Assembly: GCF_943736985.1 (NCBI RefSeq)
Contig: NZ_CALSFS010000002.1
Span: 186,001 to 250,000, forward strand
Direction of reading: 5' to 3'
Length of the DNA stretch: 64,000 nt
DNA from: Clostridium sp. Marseille-Q2269
GTDB taxonomy: Bacteria > Bacillota > Clostridia > Clostridiales > Clostridiaceae
In this document: piece after piece, positions 11,114 through 20,453 of the stretch
Layout: every line of letters begins with the position of its first letter
Numbering within the stretch: the first letter of the stretch is position 1
Notes under the pieces: generated by a model
The model's database searches: none
What the model saw: only the letters and a program-made list of their open reading frames with translations
What the model was told of the DNA's origin: nothing
Position numbers and translations under genes: made by a program

Positions 11114-11983
11114 TTATTTAATATCACCCGCTGGTATATATTTTAATTTTTCTATTAGTGGCTTTGCTTCATTACTCATCATATAATCTATGAAAGCTTT
11201 TGTTAATCCTGTTGGTTGTCCTTTTGTATACATATGTTCATAGGACCAAAATGAATATTTTTTAGCTACTATGTTTTCTTTAGTTGGTTCTATACCATTT
11301 ATTTTTAGAGGTTTCACCTCATCATTAAGATGTGAAAAAGCTACATAACTTATACTTCCTTTTGTTTCGCTTATAGCCTTTACAACACTACCACTAGAAT
11401 CTTGAGTTGTCCCTAGACCTTCTTTTTCGTCCTTACCATCCATTATTGTATCTTTAAAGGTAGCTCTTGTTCCTGACGATTTAGATCTATTTATTACATT
11501 TATTTTCTCATCTTTACCGCCTACATCTTTCCAATTAGTAATTTCTCCTGTAAATATTTTTTGTATTTGCTGTTTTGTTAACGAATCTACCTGAACATCT
11601 TTATTTACTATCATTCCAAATCCTATAGCACAAACTTTATGATCTACTAAAGATGCAATCTGATTTTTATCTTTTAATTTTGACTCTGCCGTTACATCAG
11701 AATTTCCTATTTCCACAGAACCTGAAACTACTTGGTTTATTCCAGCTCCACTTCCTCCTCCTTGAACATTTATAGTGGCATCTGGATTTTTCTGCATAAA
11801 TTGCTTAGATCCTTGTTCCACTAAAGGCTGAAGAGCGGAGGACCCTAAAGATGTTATATTACCACTTAATTCTTTTTTATCCTGTTCTTTATTTTCTTGT
11901 TTATTGCCGCATCCTACTAGTAATCCTAAACTCATAGTAATTACTAAAGCTGATATTATAAACTTAATTCCTTTTCTTTTCAT
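11114..11983 (-). CDS. pstS: Phosphate-binding lipoprotein PstS
   Basis: Extracellular phosphate receptor for PstCAB. A signal peptide with lipobox LLVGC (Cys near residue 25) shows it is a membrane-anchored lipoprotein. The mature part contains the PstS motifs GSSALQPL, GGGSGAG and NRSKSSGTRATF that contact phosphate. Length is 289 residues. It is the first gene of the operon, with a GGAGG ribosome site and a putative Pho box upstream. Confidence 0.97.
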   Translation of the reverse strand: MKRKGIKFIISALVITMSLGLLVGCGNKQENKEQDKKELSGNITSLGSSALQPLVEQGSKQFMQKNPDATINVQGGGSGAGINQVVSGSVEIGNSDVTAESKLKDKNQIASLVDHKVCAIGFGMIVNKDVQVDSLTKQQIQKIFTGEITNWKDVGGKDEKINVINRSKSSGTRATFKDTIMDGKDEKEGLGTTQDSSGSVVKAISETKGSISYVAFSHLNDEVKPLKINGIEPTKENIVAKKYSFWSYEHMYTKGQPTGLTKAFIDYMMSNEAKPLIEKLKYIPAGDIK

Positions 11984-12068
11984 AAATAAAAACCTCCATT
12001 TAAGATCTTTTGCTTTATAATTCTTAATTATTACATTTTATATTTTAAACTATCTAAGTTAAGCCATT

Positions 12069-12100
12069 ATTATAATAACGTTAATTAAATTTAACATTAA
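12069..12100 (-). promoter_or_regulatory. Putative PhoP-dependent promoter of pstS
   Basis: On the minus strand TATAAT lies at 12074-12069. The -35 position has no good match, but 12100-12081 contains repeats of the TTAACA/TTAATT kind with about 10-base spacing, resembling Pho boxes of Gram-positive PhoP. A weak -35 covered by activator repeats is what an activated promoter would show. This is an inference from known Pho regulons. Confidence 0.4.
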
Positions 12101-12143
12101 CTTTTGCTTTTTGCTCTTGACTTATACAATTTTTACTTATAAA

Positions 12144-12187
12144 TAAAAAAGAAGCTTTTGATATATGTATCAAAAACCTCTTTTTTT
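12144..12187 (-). terminator. Terminator after phoR
   Basis: A stem of AAAAAAGAGG/TTTTTGATA type with its complement is followed by TTTTTTATTT on the minus strand. It lies just past the phoR stop and separates phoPR from pstS. Confidence 0.8.
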
Positions 12188-12203
12188 ACATTTTTATTTC
12201 AAT

Positions 12204-13913
12204 TTATAATGCTTTTAAAGGTATTCTCACCGTAAATTTAGTACCCTTTTTAGGTTCACTTTCTATTTCTATTTTACCATTAATACTTAAAACTATATGC
12301 TTTACTATAGCTAGCCCTAAACCTGTTCCACCTTCTGCTCTTGATCGAGCTTTATCTACTCTATAAAATCTTTCAAATATTCTATCTAAATGTTCTTTGG
12401 AAATACCTACACCTGTGTCTTCTACCCAAAACATTATGTTATTATTATCTTTTTTTGTCCCTATATTCACCACACCATTAGGTTCTGTGTATTTAATAGC
12501 ATTATCTACTAAATTTATTATCATCTGATTATATTTATCTTTATTTCCCATTAACAAAGGAATCCTTTCTCCTATAATATTTATTTGTATGTTTTTATCC
12601 TGTGCAGATTTTTTTACCAGATAATATACTTTTTCAATTAATTCATTTAAATCTATTTCTTCCTTTATTAATTCTTGCTTTTGTTTCTCTATATTAGATA
12701 ACACTAATATATCGTTTATTAATCTTGTAAGTCTATCAGCTTCATCATTTATTATTTGTAAAAATTTATCTCTATTCTTTTTGTCATCTACATATTTTAA
12801 AGTCTCTGAAAAGCCTTTTATAGATGTTAATGGAGTTTTTAATTCATGGGATACATTTGCTACAAATTGTTCTCTAATATTTTCTAACTTTTTTATATCT
12901 GTTATATCTTGCACCACTGCTACAGTGCCTATATTATCATATTTGCTTATTATATCCGTAGTCTTAATTCTCAGAGTTCTGTTTTGAGGCCATAATATAT
13001 TTATTTCTTTATACCCTGGCTCCTTATCTTTTAATACTCTTTCTAATTGAAAATCTCTTATATTATCCATAAGGTTTTCCCCTATTATATCTCTTTTTAC
13101 TCCAAATAATTTCTTAGCATATGGATTAATCATAATAACTTTAAATTCTTTATCTATAGCTACAACACCACTATCCATACTTTTAAGTATGGCCTCTAAT
13201 CTATTTTGCTTATCTCTAACGTCTACTAAACTACTTTCCAATATATCTGCCATTAAATTAAAATTTTTCCCAAGGCGACCTATTTCATCATCTGAATTTA
13301 TTATTACTCTTCTGTCAAAATCACCTCTGGCTATTCTTGAAGTTACAAATTCAAGATTTTTTATGGGTTTTATCATTGCCATGGATATTCTTGATGAGAA
13401 TAAAAAAGATAAAATAAAAGAAAATAATATTATAGCAATATAATATTTAATGTAACTTTTCTCCAATAATTTTATGTCTTTTATATCTACAGCACTTCTT
13501 ATAATATAATTATTATTAATTTTACTTGCTAAGTAAATGCTTTCCACTTTTCTTATTTCACTGTGTCTTACACTATAGGATTCTCCTTTTTCTTTTGCAG
13601 CTATTATTTCTTCCCTTTTATTATGATTTTCTAACTGGGACTTGTTTTCCTTAGAGTCTGCTAATACATAACCATTGTTATCTATCAAAGTCACCCTTAT
13701 ATCATTATCTTTATAATTCTTCTCTATAAAACTAACAAAACTTTTAGGATTTTCATTTCCAATCATTTTTAGTATAAGGGAATTATTATTTTTTAATCTA
13801 CTTTTACTATTTTCTATATATTGATTATTAATGGTTATTAGAAAAAGTGAGGATACTACAGTTAATGTAAATATTAATATTATAAGTATTGATAATGTTA
13901 ATTTTTTTTTCAT
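12204..13913 (-). CDS. phoR: Phosphate-regulon sensor histidine kinase PhoR
   Basis: Membrane kinase that phosphorylates PhoP under phosphate limitation. Order of domains in 569 residues: first membrane segment at 7-27, an extracellular region, a second segment at about 155-175, HAMP to about 235, a PAS domain at about 240-340, a HisKA domain with SHELKTPLTS (phospho-acceptor His) and a HATPase domain with NLVDNAIKYT, DTGVGIS and GTGLGLAIV boxes. It follows phoP by 11 bases. Its sensing input is inferred from the adjacent pst operon. Confidence 0.92.
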   Translation of the reverse strand: MKKKLTLSILIILIFTLTVVSSLFLITINNQYIENSKSRLKNNNSLILKMIGNENPKSFVSFIEKNYKDNDIRVTLIDNNGYVLADSKENKSQLENHNKREEIIAAKEKGESYSVRHSEIRKVESIYLASKINNNYIIRSAVDIKDIKLLEKSYIKYYIAIILFSFILSFLFSSRISMAMIKPIKNLEFVTSRIARGDFDRRVIINSDDEIGRLGKNFNLMADILESSLVDVRDKQNRLEAILKSMDSGVVAIDKEFKVIMINPYAKKLFGVKRDIIGENLMDNIRDFQLERVLKDKEPGYKEINILWPQNRTLRIKTTDIISKYDNIGTVAVVQDITDIKKLENIREQFVANVSHELKTPLTSIKGFSETLKYVDDKKNRDKFLQIINDEADRLTRLINDILVLSNIEKQKQELIKEEIDLNELIEKVYYLVKKSAQDKNIQINIIGERIPLLMGNKDKYNQMIINLVDNAIKYTEPNGVVNIGTKKDNNNIMFWVEDTGVGISKEHLDRIFERFYRVDKARSRAEGGTGLGLAIVKHIVLSINGKIEIESEPKKGTKFTVRIPLKAL

Positions 13914-13924
13914 AGTTTCACCTT

Positions 13925-14623
13925 TTAAAAATCATTATTAAATCTATAACCTATTCCTCTTATAGTTTCAATATACTTAGGATTTTTATCATCATCTTCT
14001 ATTTTTTTTCTTAGGTGCCTTATATGGACATCTACAGTTCTAGTTTCTCCTATATATTCATATCCCCATATTGTATCCAATAAAAAATCTCTTGTCATAA
14101 CCTTACCTTTATTTTTTATTAAAACTTCTAATAATTCAAATTCTTTTAATGTAAACTCTATTTTCTTGCCTTTCTTTGTGAGAGAATGCTTATCAAAATC
14201 TACAATAATATTGCCTAAAGTATACGACTTAGATTCTACGTTCATAGTCGTTTTTCTTCTAAGCACCGCTTTTACTCTAGCTACCATTTCTCTAACTGAA
14301 AAAGGCTTAGTTATATAATCATCTGCTCCTAATTCTAGACCAAGGACTTTATCAAGTTCTTCACCTTTAGCTGTAATCATTATTATAGGAATATTAGCTG
14401 TGCTGTTATACTTTCTAATTTCCTTACAAACATCATATCCATCCATTCCCGGTAACATTAAATCTAACAGTACTAAATCTAGATTTTCTTCTTTAACTAT
14501 ATCTAAGGCATCTATTCCATTTAAAGCGCAAATGCAATTATAACCATTACTTTCTAAATTAAATTTTATTAATTCACATATATGTTCTTCATCGTCTACT
14601 ATAAGTATTTTTTCCATAGCCAT
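13925..14623 (-). CDS. phoP: Phosphate-regulon response regulator PhoP (OmpR family)
   Basis: DNA-binding partner of the adjacent kinase. The receiver domain has the acidic pair DD near residue 10, phospho-acceptor Asp near 54 (LLDLMLPG) and the conserved Lys in YITKPF. The C-terminal winged helix ends with the typical RTVDVHIRHLRKKI and TIRGIGYRF. Length is 232 residues. AGGAGG lies seven bases before the ATG. Assignment to the Pho system rests on the neighbouring pst genes. Confidence 0.92.
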   Translation of the reverse strand: MAMEKILIVDDEEHICELIKFNLESNGYNCICALNGIDALDIVKEENLDLVLLDLMLPGMDGYDVCKEIRKYNSTANIPIIMITAKGEELDKVLGLELGADDYITKPFSVREMVARVKAVLRRKTTMNVESKSYTLGNIIVDFDKHSLTKKGKKIEFTLKEFELLEVLIKNKGKVMTRDFLLDTIWGYEYIGETRTVDVHIRHLRKKIEDDDKNPKYIETIRGIGYRFNNDF

Positions 14624-14634
14624 AGTATTGCCTC

Positions 14635-15354
14635 CTACTGTTTACTTAAATATACAAAGGAAAATTGTCTTCCTATGTTACCCTGTTTTCTATATGAATA
14701 AAATTTAGGATTATCATTACACATAGTACATAAATCTGTGATCATTATATTTTCTCTTTTAATTCCTATACTATCCAATTGTGCTAATATACATAATTCC
14801 ATATTTAAATTTCTTTTATTACTTATATTATAATCATTATATATTTTGTCTTCTTTAAACTTATTTATTAAATCATAACTTACTTCATAGCAGCAATCTC
14901 TTATATGAGGACCTATGACAGCAATAATATTTTCTACTTTTGTATTATAATTGTTTTTCATGTTATCTATTGTCTTTATAACTATCCTTTCATAAGTTCC
15001 TCTCCACCCACTATGAACTGCAGCTATTACCTGATTCTTTTCATCGTACAACAATACAGGAGTGCAATCTGCTGTAAAAACACCTACAGCATTATTAAAT
15101 TTATCACTTATTACTGCATCTCCTTCTTTATCTTTTTCTTTATAATCTCTAACTATATTACTGTGTATTTGATTTAAATAATGCACTTGTTCTACTGCAA
15201 ACCATTTTTTTATATTATCTAAGTTTTCTTTTCCTTCATCTATATTTTTATTAAAATTTAAATTCTTTTCTGAAGTTGAAAATATAAAATTAGCATTTTT
15301 AAATTTTAACTTTAGAAATGTATATTCATCAATATTAATTTTTTTAAAATTCAT
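14635..15354 (-). CDS. pgeF: Multicopper-oxidase-like purine nucleoside phosphorylase (YlmD/YfiH family)
   Basis: Family members act on purine nucleosides and help editing of peptidoglycan precursors (PgeF). Characteristic residues are visible: FTADCTPVLLYD, AAVHSGWRGT with the metal-binding His, and IGPHIRDCCYEV with paired Cys. About 239 residues. The ATG at 15354 is chosen since the family start (MNFKK...) is there, downstream of AGGAAGG; the spacing is a little long. In Bacillus the homologue also lies near sigG, supporting the call. Confidence 0.85.
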   Translation of the reverse strand: MNFKKINIDEYTFLKLKFKNANFIFSTSEKNLNFNKNIDEGKENLDNIKKWFAVEQVHYLNQIHSNIVRDYKEKDKEGDAVISDKFNNAVGVFTADCTPVLLYDEKNQVIAAVHSGWRGTYERIVIKTIDNMKNNYNTKVENIIAVIGPHIRDCCYEVSYDLINKFKEDKIYNDYNISNKRNLNMELCILAQLDSIGIKRENIMITDLCTMCNDNPKFYSYRKQGNIGRQFSFVYLSKQ

Positions 15355-15490
15355 AAAATATATCATCCTTCCTATAAACATATTATCATTAATTTCAATA
15401 TTATAAAAAAAATCATATAACTTTTAACTTTATTTTAACATAGGATACTAACTTACTCATATCTAATTATAATTATTTTAATATAAAATA

Positions 15491-15533
15491 AAAAACTTAA
15501 CACTATTGTCATAATAGTATTAAGTATTTTTTT
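15491..15533 (-). terminator. Terminator after nrdR
   Basis: A 14-bp stem (ACTTAA.ACTATT type) with a five-base loop is flanked on both sides by A/T runs, so it could work in both directions. It lies downstream of nrdR. Confidence 0.8.
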
Positions 15534-15598
15534 TACTGTTATCTTTATTTTAATTTTTTAATATATACCAATCTGAATTTACATATTCAAACTTCAAT

Positions 15599-16054
15599 CT
15601 AATTTTTATCCATTAGATTCTTAATTTCTTTCATAAAAGTATTTATATCTTTAAATTGTCTATACACTGAGGCAAATCTAACATAAGATACTTCATCTAT
15701 ATTTTTTAAATTTTTCATTATTATTTCACCTATTTTATCTGTATTTACTTCTGTAAGCATTTCATTGCTTATATGTCTTTCTACTTCATCTGCTATTTGT
15801 TCAATCTGTTTTCTTGACACAGGTCTTTTTTGACAAGCTTTCATTAGACCGTCCACTATCTTGTTTCTATCAAAATATTCCCTACTCATATTCTTTTTTA
15901 TAACAAGAATAGGCGTAGTTTCTATTTTTTCATAAGTAGTATATCTTCTATTACATTTTAGACATTCTCTTCTTCTTCTTATGGAACTTCCATCCTCTGT
16001 AGATCTTGAATCTACAACTCTACTTTCTCCATATGCACAGTAGGGACATTTCAA
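15599..16054 (-). CDS. nrdR: Transcriptional repressor NrdR
   Basis: ATP/dATP-sensing repressor of ribonucleotide reductase genes. The zinc ribbon has Cys 3, 6, 31 and 34, followed by the RRRRE basic segment and the ATP-cone domain. With the TTG start at 16054 the protein is 151 residues and begins MKCPYC, the usual family N-terminus. A start four codons upstream (ATG) would abut its ribosome site, so TTG is preferred. No ribonucleotide reductase gene is in the window. Confidence 0.93.
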   Translation of the reverse strand: MKCPYCAYGESRVVDSRSTEDGSSIRRRRECLKCNRRYTTYEKIETTPILVIKKNMSREYFDRNKIVDGLMKACQKRPVSRKQIEQIADEVERHISNEMLTEVNTDKIGEIIMKNLKNIDEVSYVRFASVYRQFKDINTFMKEIKNLMDKN

Positions 16055-16181
16055 TTTAATCCACATCCTTTTCTTTAGATTACTGAAATTTAACTATATA
16101 TATTAATTATACACTTTTTCTCCATTTTTTCTACTATATACTTGAATTTCAATGATAATAAGTATATTACATTATAAAGAT

Positions 16182-16445
16182 TTAATTTTCTTCCATAAGA
16201 TAGTTATCCCCATTTACTAGTATAACATCTGTTCCTATTTTATATATTTTATCCCAGCTTATTTCTAGATCTTCTTTTTTATTAAAAAAACCTATCTTCT
16301 CAGTTGGAAGAACTACAGATAATATTTTATAAGAATCACAATCTATAATCAAATCTTTTATGTAACCTATTTTACTTCCAGTGTTTAAATCTATAACCTC
16401 CATGTTCTTCAAACTTTCTATAGAATATAATTCTGATTGTTCCAT
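16182..16445 (-). CDS. PRC-barrel protein of the YlmC/YmxH sporulation family
   Basis: An 87-residue PRC-barrel protein. The conserved NTGSKIGYIKDL and DCDSYKILSVVLP blocks match the YlmC/YmxH group, found next to sigG in many spore formers. Function unknown; the PRC barrel suggests protein or RNA binding at the membrane. It is preceded by AAAGGAGG. It sits downstream of sigG but is separated by a terminator. Confidence 0.8.
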   Translation of the reverse strand: MEQSELYSIESLKNMEVIDLNTGSKIGYIKDLIIDCDSYKILSVVLPTEKIGFFNKKEDLEISWDKIYKIGTDVILVNGDNYLMEEN

Positions 16446-16520
16446 ACTATACCTCCTTTTAAAGCTTTTTTATATTATAATATATGTTTGATTTATATAA
16501 TCTATGAAAAGTATTTCTAC

Positions 16521-16561
16521 AAATTAAAAAGACTACTGATAAACAATATTTATCAGCAGCC
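16521..16561 (-). terminator. Terminator after sigG
   Basis: Minus-strand stem GGCTGCTGATAAA with TTTATCAGTAGTC (13 pairs including G-U) and a five-base loop, followed by TTTTTAATTT. Confidence 0.8.
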
Positions 16562-16597
16562 TAAAAATATTCATTAATAATTTAAGAATATTTTTAA

Positions 16598-17371
16598 CTA
16601 AACGTATTTTCTCATGTGTTTCAAAGCAGTTTTTTCTAATCTTGATACCTGTGCTTGAGATATACCTATTTCATCAGCTACTTCCATTTGAGTTCTTCCA
16701 TCAAAAAATCTTAGATTAAGTATTAGTTTTTCTCTATCATTTAATTTTTTCATGGCTTCTTTTATAGATATGTTCTCTATCCAATTTTCATCTACATTTT
16801 TAGTATCACTTATCTGATCCATAACGAATATAGCATCACCGCCATCATGATATATGGGCTCAAATAAAGACACTGGATCCTGTATAGCATCTAAGGCAAA
16901 TACTACCTCTTCTCTTGGTAGTTCTAACTCTTTAGCTATCTGAGAAACAGTCGGTTCTTTATTATTAGCTTTTATCAATTTGTCTCTAGCTTGTAGAGCT
17001 TTATATGCTATGTCTCTTAAAGATCTGCTAACTCTTATAGAATTATTATCTCTTAGGTATCTTCTTATTTCCCCTATTATCATTGGAACAGCATAAGTAG
17101 AGAATTTTACATTTTGGCTTAAATCAAAATTATCTATGGCTTTTATAAGGCCTATGCAACCTACTTGAAAAAGATCATCTACATTTTCCCCACGATTGTT
17201 AAATCTCTTTATTACACTTAATACTAGCCTTAAATTTCCCTGAATAAATTCTTCTCTACATTTTGTTTCACCGTTCCTAATCCTTACCAGTAATTTTTTC
17301 ATTTCTTTATCTTTCAATACTGGCAATTTTGATGTATTTACTCCACAAATTTCAACTTTATTAATAACCAT
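16598..17371 (-). CDS. sigG: Late forespore RNA polymerase sigma-G factor
   Basis: Directs forespore gene expression after engulfment. The 257 residues show region 2 (DLFQVGCIGLIKAIDNFD, KFSTYAVPMIIGEIRR), region 3 and region 4 (DREKLILNLRF then ISQAQVSRLEK). The N-terminus VNTSKLPVL is typical of sigma-G. It is third in the cluster spoIIGA-sigE-sigG, as in B. subtilis, and has its own sigma-F/G-type promoter in the 74-base gap after sigE, so read-through from sigE is probably not the productive route. Confidence 0.97.
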   Translation of the reverse strand: MVINKVEICGVNTSKLPVLKDKEMKKLLVRIRNGETKCREEFIQGNLRLVLSVIKRFNNRGENVDDLFQVGCIGLIKAIDNFDLSQNVKFSTYAVPMIIGEIRRYLRDNNSIRVSRSLRDIAYKALQARDKLIKANNKEPTVSQIAKELELPREEVVFALDAIQDPVSLFEPIYHDGGDAIFVMDQISDTKNVDENWIENISIKEAMKKLNDREKLILNLRFFDGRTQMEVADEIGISQAQVSRLEKTALKHMRKYV

Positions 17372-17406
17372 AAAGTCATCAGTCCCTTCAGAATGATTGC
17401 ATTTAA

Positions 17407-17435
17407 ATTGTTTCCAAAGGAACTTAATTTTATAC
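17407..17435 (-). promoter_or_regulatory. Sigma-F/sigma-G type promoter of sigG
   Basis: Minus strand GTATA (17435-17431), a 15-base spacer, then GGAAACAAT (17415-17407). This fits the sigma-F/G consensus (GTATA and GG-N-N-A-N-A-N-T) at every fixed position and at the expected spacing, just upstream of sigG. Known biology: sigG is switched on by sigma-F and then autoregulated. Confidence 0.8.
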
Positions 17436-17445
17436 TAAGGACAAA

Positions 17446-18153
17446 CTAAACCATTTTATTTATTTCTTTTTTTAAAGTTTTAATTATTCTTTTTTCTAGC
17501 CTTGATATGTAAGATTGAGATATTCCTAACATATCTGCTACTTCCTTTTGAGTTTTTTCTATTTTCCCATTAAGACCAAATCTTAGTCTTACTATTTCCT
17601 TTTCTCTTTCATTTAATTTTTTCATAGCTAACAACAGTAACTGTTTATCTACTTCATCTTCTATTGAATTATAGACCTCATCATTATCTGTTCCTAATAT
17701 ATCTGATAACAATAACTCATTTCCATCCCAATCGATATTTAAAGGTTCATAAAATGATATTTCTGCCTTTACTTTACTATTTCTTCTCAAATACATTAAT
17801 ATTTCATTCTCTATACATCTTGAAGCATAAGTTGCTAATTTGATTTTTTTATCTGGTTTAAAAGTATTTACCGCCTTAATTAAACCTATTGTACCCACAG
17901 ATACTAAATCTTCTATACATATTCCCGTATTTTCAAACTTTCTTGCTATATAAACTACCAGCCTTAAATTTCTTTCTATTAAAACGGATCTAACTTTTTC
18001 ATCACCATTTATTAGTCTTTGCACAAAATACTCTTCTTCTTCTTTTGACAGTGGTGGTGGAAGAGCATCATTACCCCCTATGTAATATACACTTTTAAAA
18101 AATAACTTAAATTTTATTAATATCCTGTTTAATAATACCTTTAAATTTATCAT
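17446..18153 (-). CDS. sigE: Mother-cell RNA polymerase sigma-E factor (pro-form)
   Basis: Early mother-cell sigma factor, made as an inactive precursor. The first 25-30 residues ([19 protein letters not shown]) are the hydrophobic/basic pro-sequence removed by SpoIIGA. Regions 2 ([28 protein letters not shown]) and 4 ([23 protein letters not shown]) are intact. Length 235 residues. It lies 11 bases after spoIIGA, its processing protease, so both are made from one transcript. Confidence 0.97.
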   Translation of the reverse strand: MINLKVLLNRILIKFKLFFKSVYYIGGNDALPPPLSKEEEEYFVQRLINGDEKVRSVLIERNLRLVVYIARKFENTGICIEDLVSVGTIGLIKAVNTFKPDKKIKLATYASRCIENEILMYLRRNSKVKAEISFYEPLNIDWDGNELLLSDILGTDNDEVYNSIEDEVDKQLLLLAMKKLNEREKEIVRLRFGLNGKIEKTQKEVADMLGISQSYISRLEKRIIKTLKKEINKMV

Positions 18154-18164
18154 AAAAGTCCCTC

Positions 18165-18962
18165 CTATATAATTCCTCGAGATAAAAGTGCTCTATAATC
18201 TTTTATACCACTAAGTTTACCTTCTGAAAGCCCTATTATAACTTCTTTTTTTTCTTTTTTATCTCCTACATGTACATCTATATAAATAGGTTTAAACCCT
18301 TCAAGATTACCAAAATTTCCATTTACAACTCTATAGGGTATATAAAATTTGTCATAAGAATTTAAATCCACATTATTGAAAACATCTTTTTCTACCACTA
18401 ATACAGGTAAATTTGTAGCTGGTTCTCTAAGTTCATTTCCTGTATCTAAAAAAGCTTTGACCTTTTTATGATCCTTCTGAAGCACTATATCTACATCATA
18501 TATAAAGTTTCTTATTTCCTTTCTATCTTTTATATACCATATTAATTTATTTCCAATAATATATATAATCATCATAGACATAATAAGCTTCTTATAAGAA
18601 AAGTTTTCTATAAACAAATAAGTTTCATTTCCCATATTATCACACTCGAAAAAGACACATATACCAGCAATAATCATAGAATAAATTATATAAACTCCTG
18701 CGGCCTTTATATTAAATATTAAATCTTTTTTTCTAAATGCTAGTAAAATTAATATGAAAGCCATTAAAATTTTAAATATAAGCTTATTAAATAAGGCTAG
18801 AGAAGGTATAATAAGTACTAATACATAACAGCTTCCTAAAAATGAGGATATTAATAAATATAATATTTTATTATTAACTTTTAATGTTTGAGAAGTTATA
18901 AATAATATGAAAAAATTCACAATAAAATTTTCCAATATCATAACATCTAAATAGACCACCAA
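18165..18962 (-). CDS. spoIIGA: Sigma-E processing peptidase SpoIIGA
   Basis: Membrane aspartic protease that cleaves pro-sigma-E at the septum. Five hydrophobic segments lie in residues 5-145, then a soluble domain with the catalytic DTGN at about residues 173-176. Length 265 residues. The start is a TTG at 18962 (GGGGGAG seven bases upstream); a GTG in the next codon is an alternative. It heads the spoIIGA-sigE unit and is preceded by a Spo0A-type promoter. Confidence 0.95.
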   Translation of the reverse strand: MVVYLDVMILENFIVNFFILFITSQTLKVNNKILYLLISSFLGSCYVLVLIIPSLALFNKLIFKILMAFILILLAFRKKDLIFNIKAAGVYIIYSMIIAGICVFFECDNMGNETYLFIENFSYKKLIMSMMIIYIIGNKLIWYIKDRKEIRNFIYDVDIVLQKDHKKVKAFLDTGNELREPATNLPVLVVEKDVFNNVDLNSYDKFYIPYRVVNGNFGNLEGFKPIYIDVHVGDKKEKKEVIIGLSEGKLSGIKDYRALLSRGII

Positions 18963-19000
18963 TAGATATCTCCCCCTTAAGCATCTACCATTTATTTACT

Positions 19001-19034
19001 ATTATACAATTAAATATTTCAAAAATTTGTCAAT
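19001..19034 (-). promoter_or_regulatory. Spo0A-type promoter of spoIIGA with over-long spacer
   Basis: Minus strand TTGACA (19033-19028) and TATAAT (19006-19001) are perfect sigma-A hexamers but 21 bases apart instead of 17. The B. subtilis spoIIG promoter has the same oddity (22 bases) and needs Spo0A. ATTGACA occurs again at 19077-19071 and resembles a degenerate 0A box. Identification rests on this architecture and gene position. Confidence 0.7.
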
Positions 19035-19290
19035 TCATATAAAAATCTTATGTTTTTATTGTATAAAATATGTCAATATACTTTATAATTAAATATATTC
19101 TTTTTTTATTTATAAAAATAATATATTTAAAAGTATTTTTATAAAGATAGTTATAATATTTATAGGAACAGATAAATTTTATAGTGAGATGATTTTGAAT
19201 TATAGATATAAATAAGAATTATAGATATAATATTTATTTATAGATGATATTTTTATTTATTATAAATACAGAAATGATATTAAGATAAAA

Positions 19291-19317
19291 AAAGTAGAGA
19301 ACAATGTTCTCTACTTT
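19291..19317 (-). terminator. Terminator after ftsZ
   Basis: A 12-bp perfect stem (AAAGTAGAGAAC with its complement), three-base loop, and A/T runs on both sides. It ends the ftsA-ftsZ transcript within five bases of the ftsZ stop. Confidence 0.88.
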
Positions 19318-19321
19318 TTAA

Positions 19322-20431
19322 TTACTTTCTTTGTCTTCTCAAAAAGGCTGGTATTTCTAAATCATTCTCATCTATATGCTGTTCATATGTAGATGATTGA
19401 TCTTCAGCATCCTCTCTTCTACTAGATTCCTTTGATATATTATTTTGTTCATTTTCTACAGCATCATTTTCCAATCTATCACTTTCAAAGCCTGTAGCAA
19501 TTACAGTTATTCTTAATTCATCTTTTAAGTTTTCATCTATAACTGCACCAAATATAATATTAGCATCTGGATCCGCAGCTTCTTGTACAATTTCTGCTGC
19601 TTCATTTATTTCTAATAATCCTAAATCATTTCCTCCGGTTATATTAAGAAGTACTCCTGTAGCGCCAACAATAGATGTTTCTAACAAAGGACTTGATATG
19701 GCCTGTTTAGCTGCTTCTTGAGCTCTATTATCTCCTGTTCCTTTGCCTACACCCATGTGAGCTAATCCTTTATCTAGCATTATTGTTCTAACATCTGCAA
19801 AATCTAGATTAACAAGACCTGGAATAGTGATCAAGTCTGATATACCTTGTACCCCTTGTCTTAAAACATCATCTGCTAGCTTAAAAGAATCCATTAAGCT
19901 TGTCTTCTTATCTACTATACTTAATAATCTTTCATTAGGAATTGTAACTAAAGTATCTACTCTTTCTTTTAAAGTATTTATGCCCATTTCTGCATGAAGC
20001 AACCTTTTTCTTCCTTCAAAAGGGAATGGTTTTGTTACAACCCCTACAGTAAGTATACCCATAGATTTAGCTATTTCTGCAATAACTGGAGCTGCACCAG
20101 TACCTGTTCCTCCGCCCATACCTGCTGTTATGAACACCATGTCGGCTCCTTTTATTGCTTGAGAAATTTCTTCTTTACTTTCTTCCGCAGCTTTTTTTCC
20201 TATTTCAGGATTAGCGCCTGCTCCTAATCCCTTTGTCAATTTATCACCTATTTGTATTTTTTGAGATGCCTGTGAAAGCATTAACGCTTGTTTATCTGTG
20301 TTTATAGCTATGAATTCTACATTTTTCAATCCATCTATTATCATTCTATTTACAGCATTGTTTCCTCCGCCACCACATCCAATAACTTTTATTTGAGCAA
20401 ATTGCTGTACATCAACATCGAAATCTAGCAC
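19322..20431 (-). CDS. ftsZ: Cell division protein FtsZ
   Basis: Tubulin-like GTPase that forms the division ring. [11 protein letters not shown] near residue 19 and the signature [13 protein letters not shown] near 106 bind GTP; the T7-loop region follows. After a variable linker rich in E/D/N/S, the C-terminal tail [13 protein letters not shown] is the FtsA-binding peptide. Length 369 residues. The start is GTG with AAGGAGG seven bases upstream. It follows ftsA by 22 bases. Confidence 0.98.
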   Translation of the reverse strand: MLDFDVDVQQFAQIKVIGCGGGGNNAVNRMIIDGLKNVEFIAINTDKQALMLSQASQKIQIGDKLTKGLGAGANPEIGKKAAEESKEEISQAIKGADMVFITAGMGGGTGTGAAPVIAEIAKSMGILTVGVVTKPFPFEGRKRLLHAEMGINTLKERVDTLVTIPNERLLSIVDKKTSLMDSFKLADDVLRQGVQGISDLITIPGLVNLDFADVRTIMLDKGLAHMGVGKGTGDNRAQEAAKQAISSPLLETSIVGATGVLLNITGGNDLGLLEINEAAEIVQEAADPDANIIFGAVIDENLKDELRITVIATGFESDRLENDAVENEQNNISKESSRREDAEDQSSTYEQHIDENDLEIPAFLRRQRK

Positions 20432-20453
20432 AATAAAACCTCCTTATCTGTAA

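Larger units (their letters stand above)
18963..19321. other. Intergenic gap between ftsZ and spoIIGA
   Basis: About 360 AT-rich bases. It contains the spoIIGA promoter region (19001-19077) and the ftsZ terminator (19291-19317). The middle 200 bases show only short AT repeats and no gene. Confidence 0.6.
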
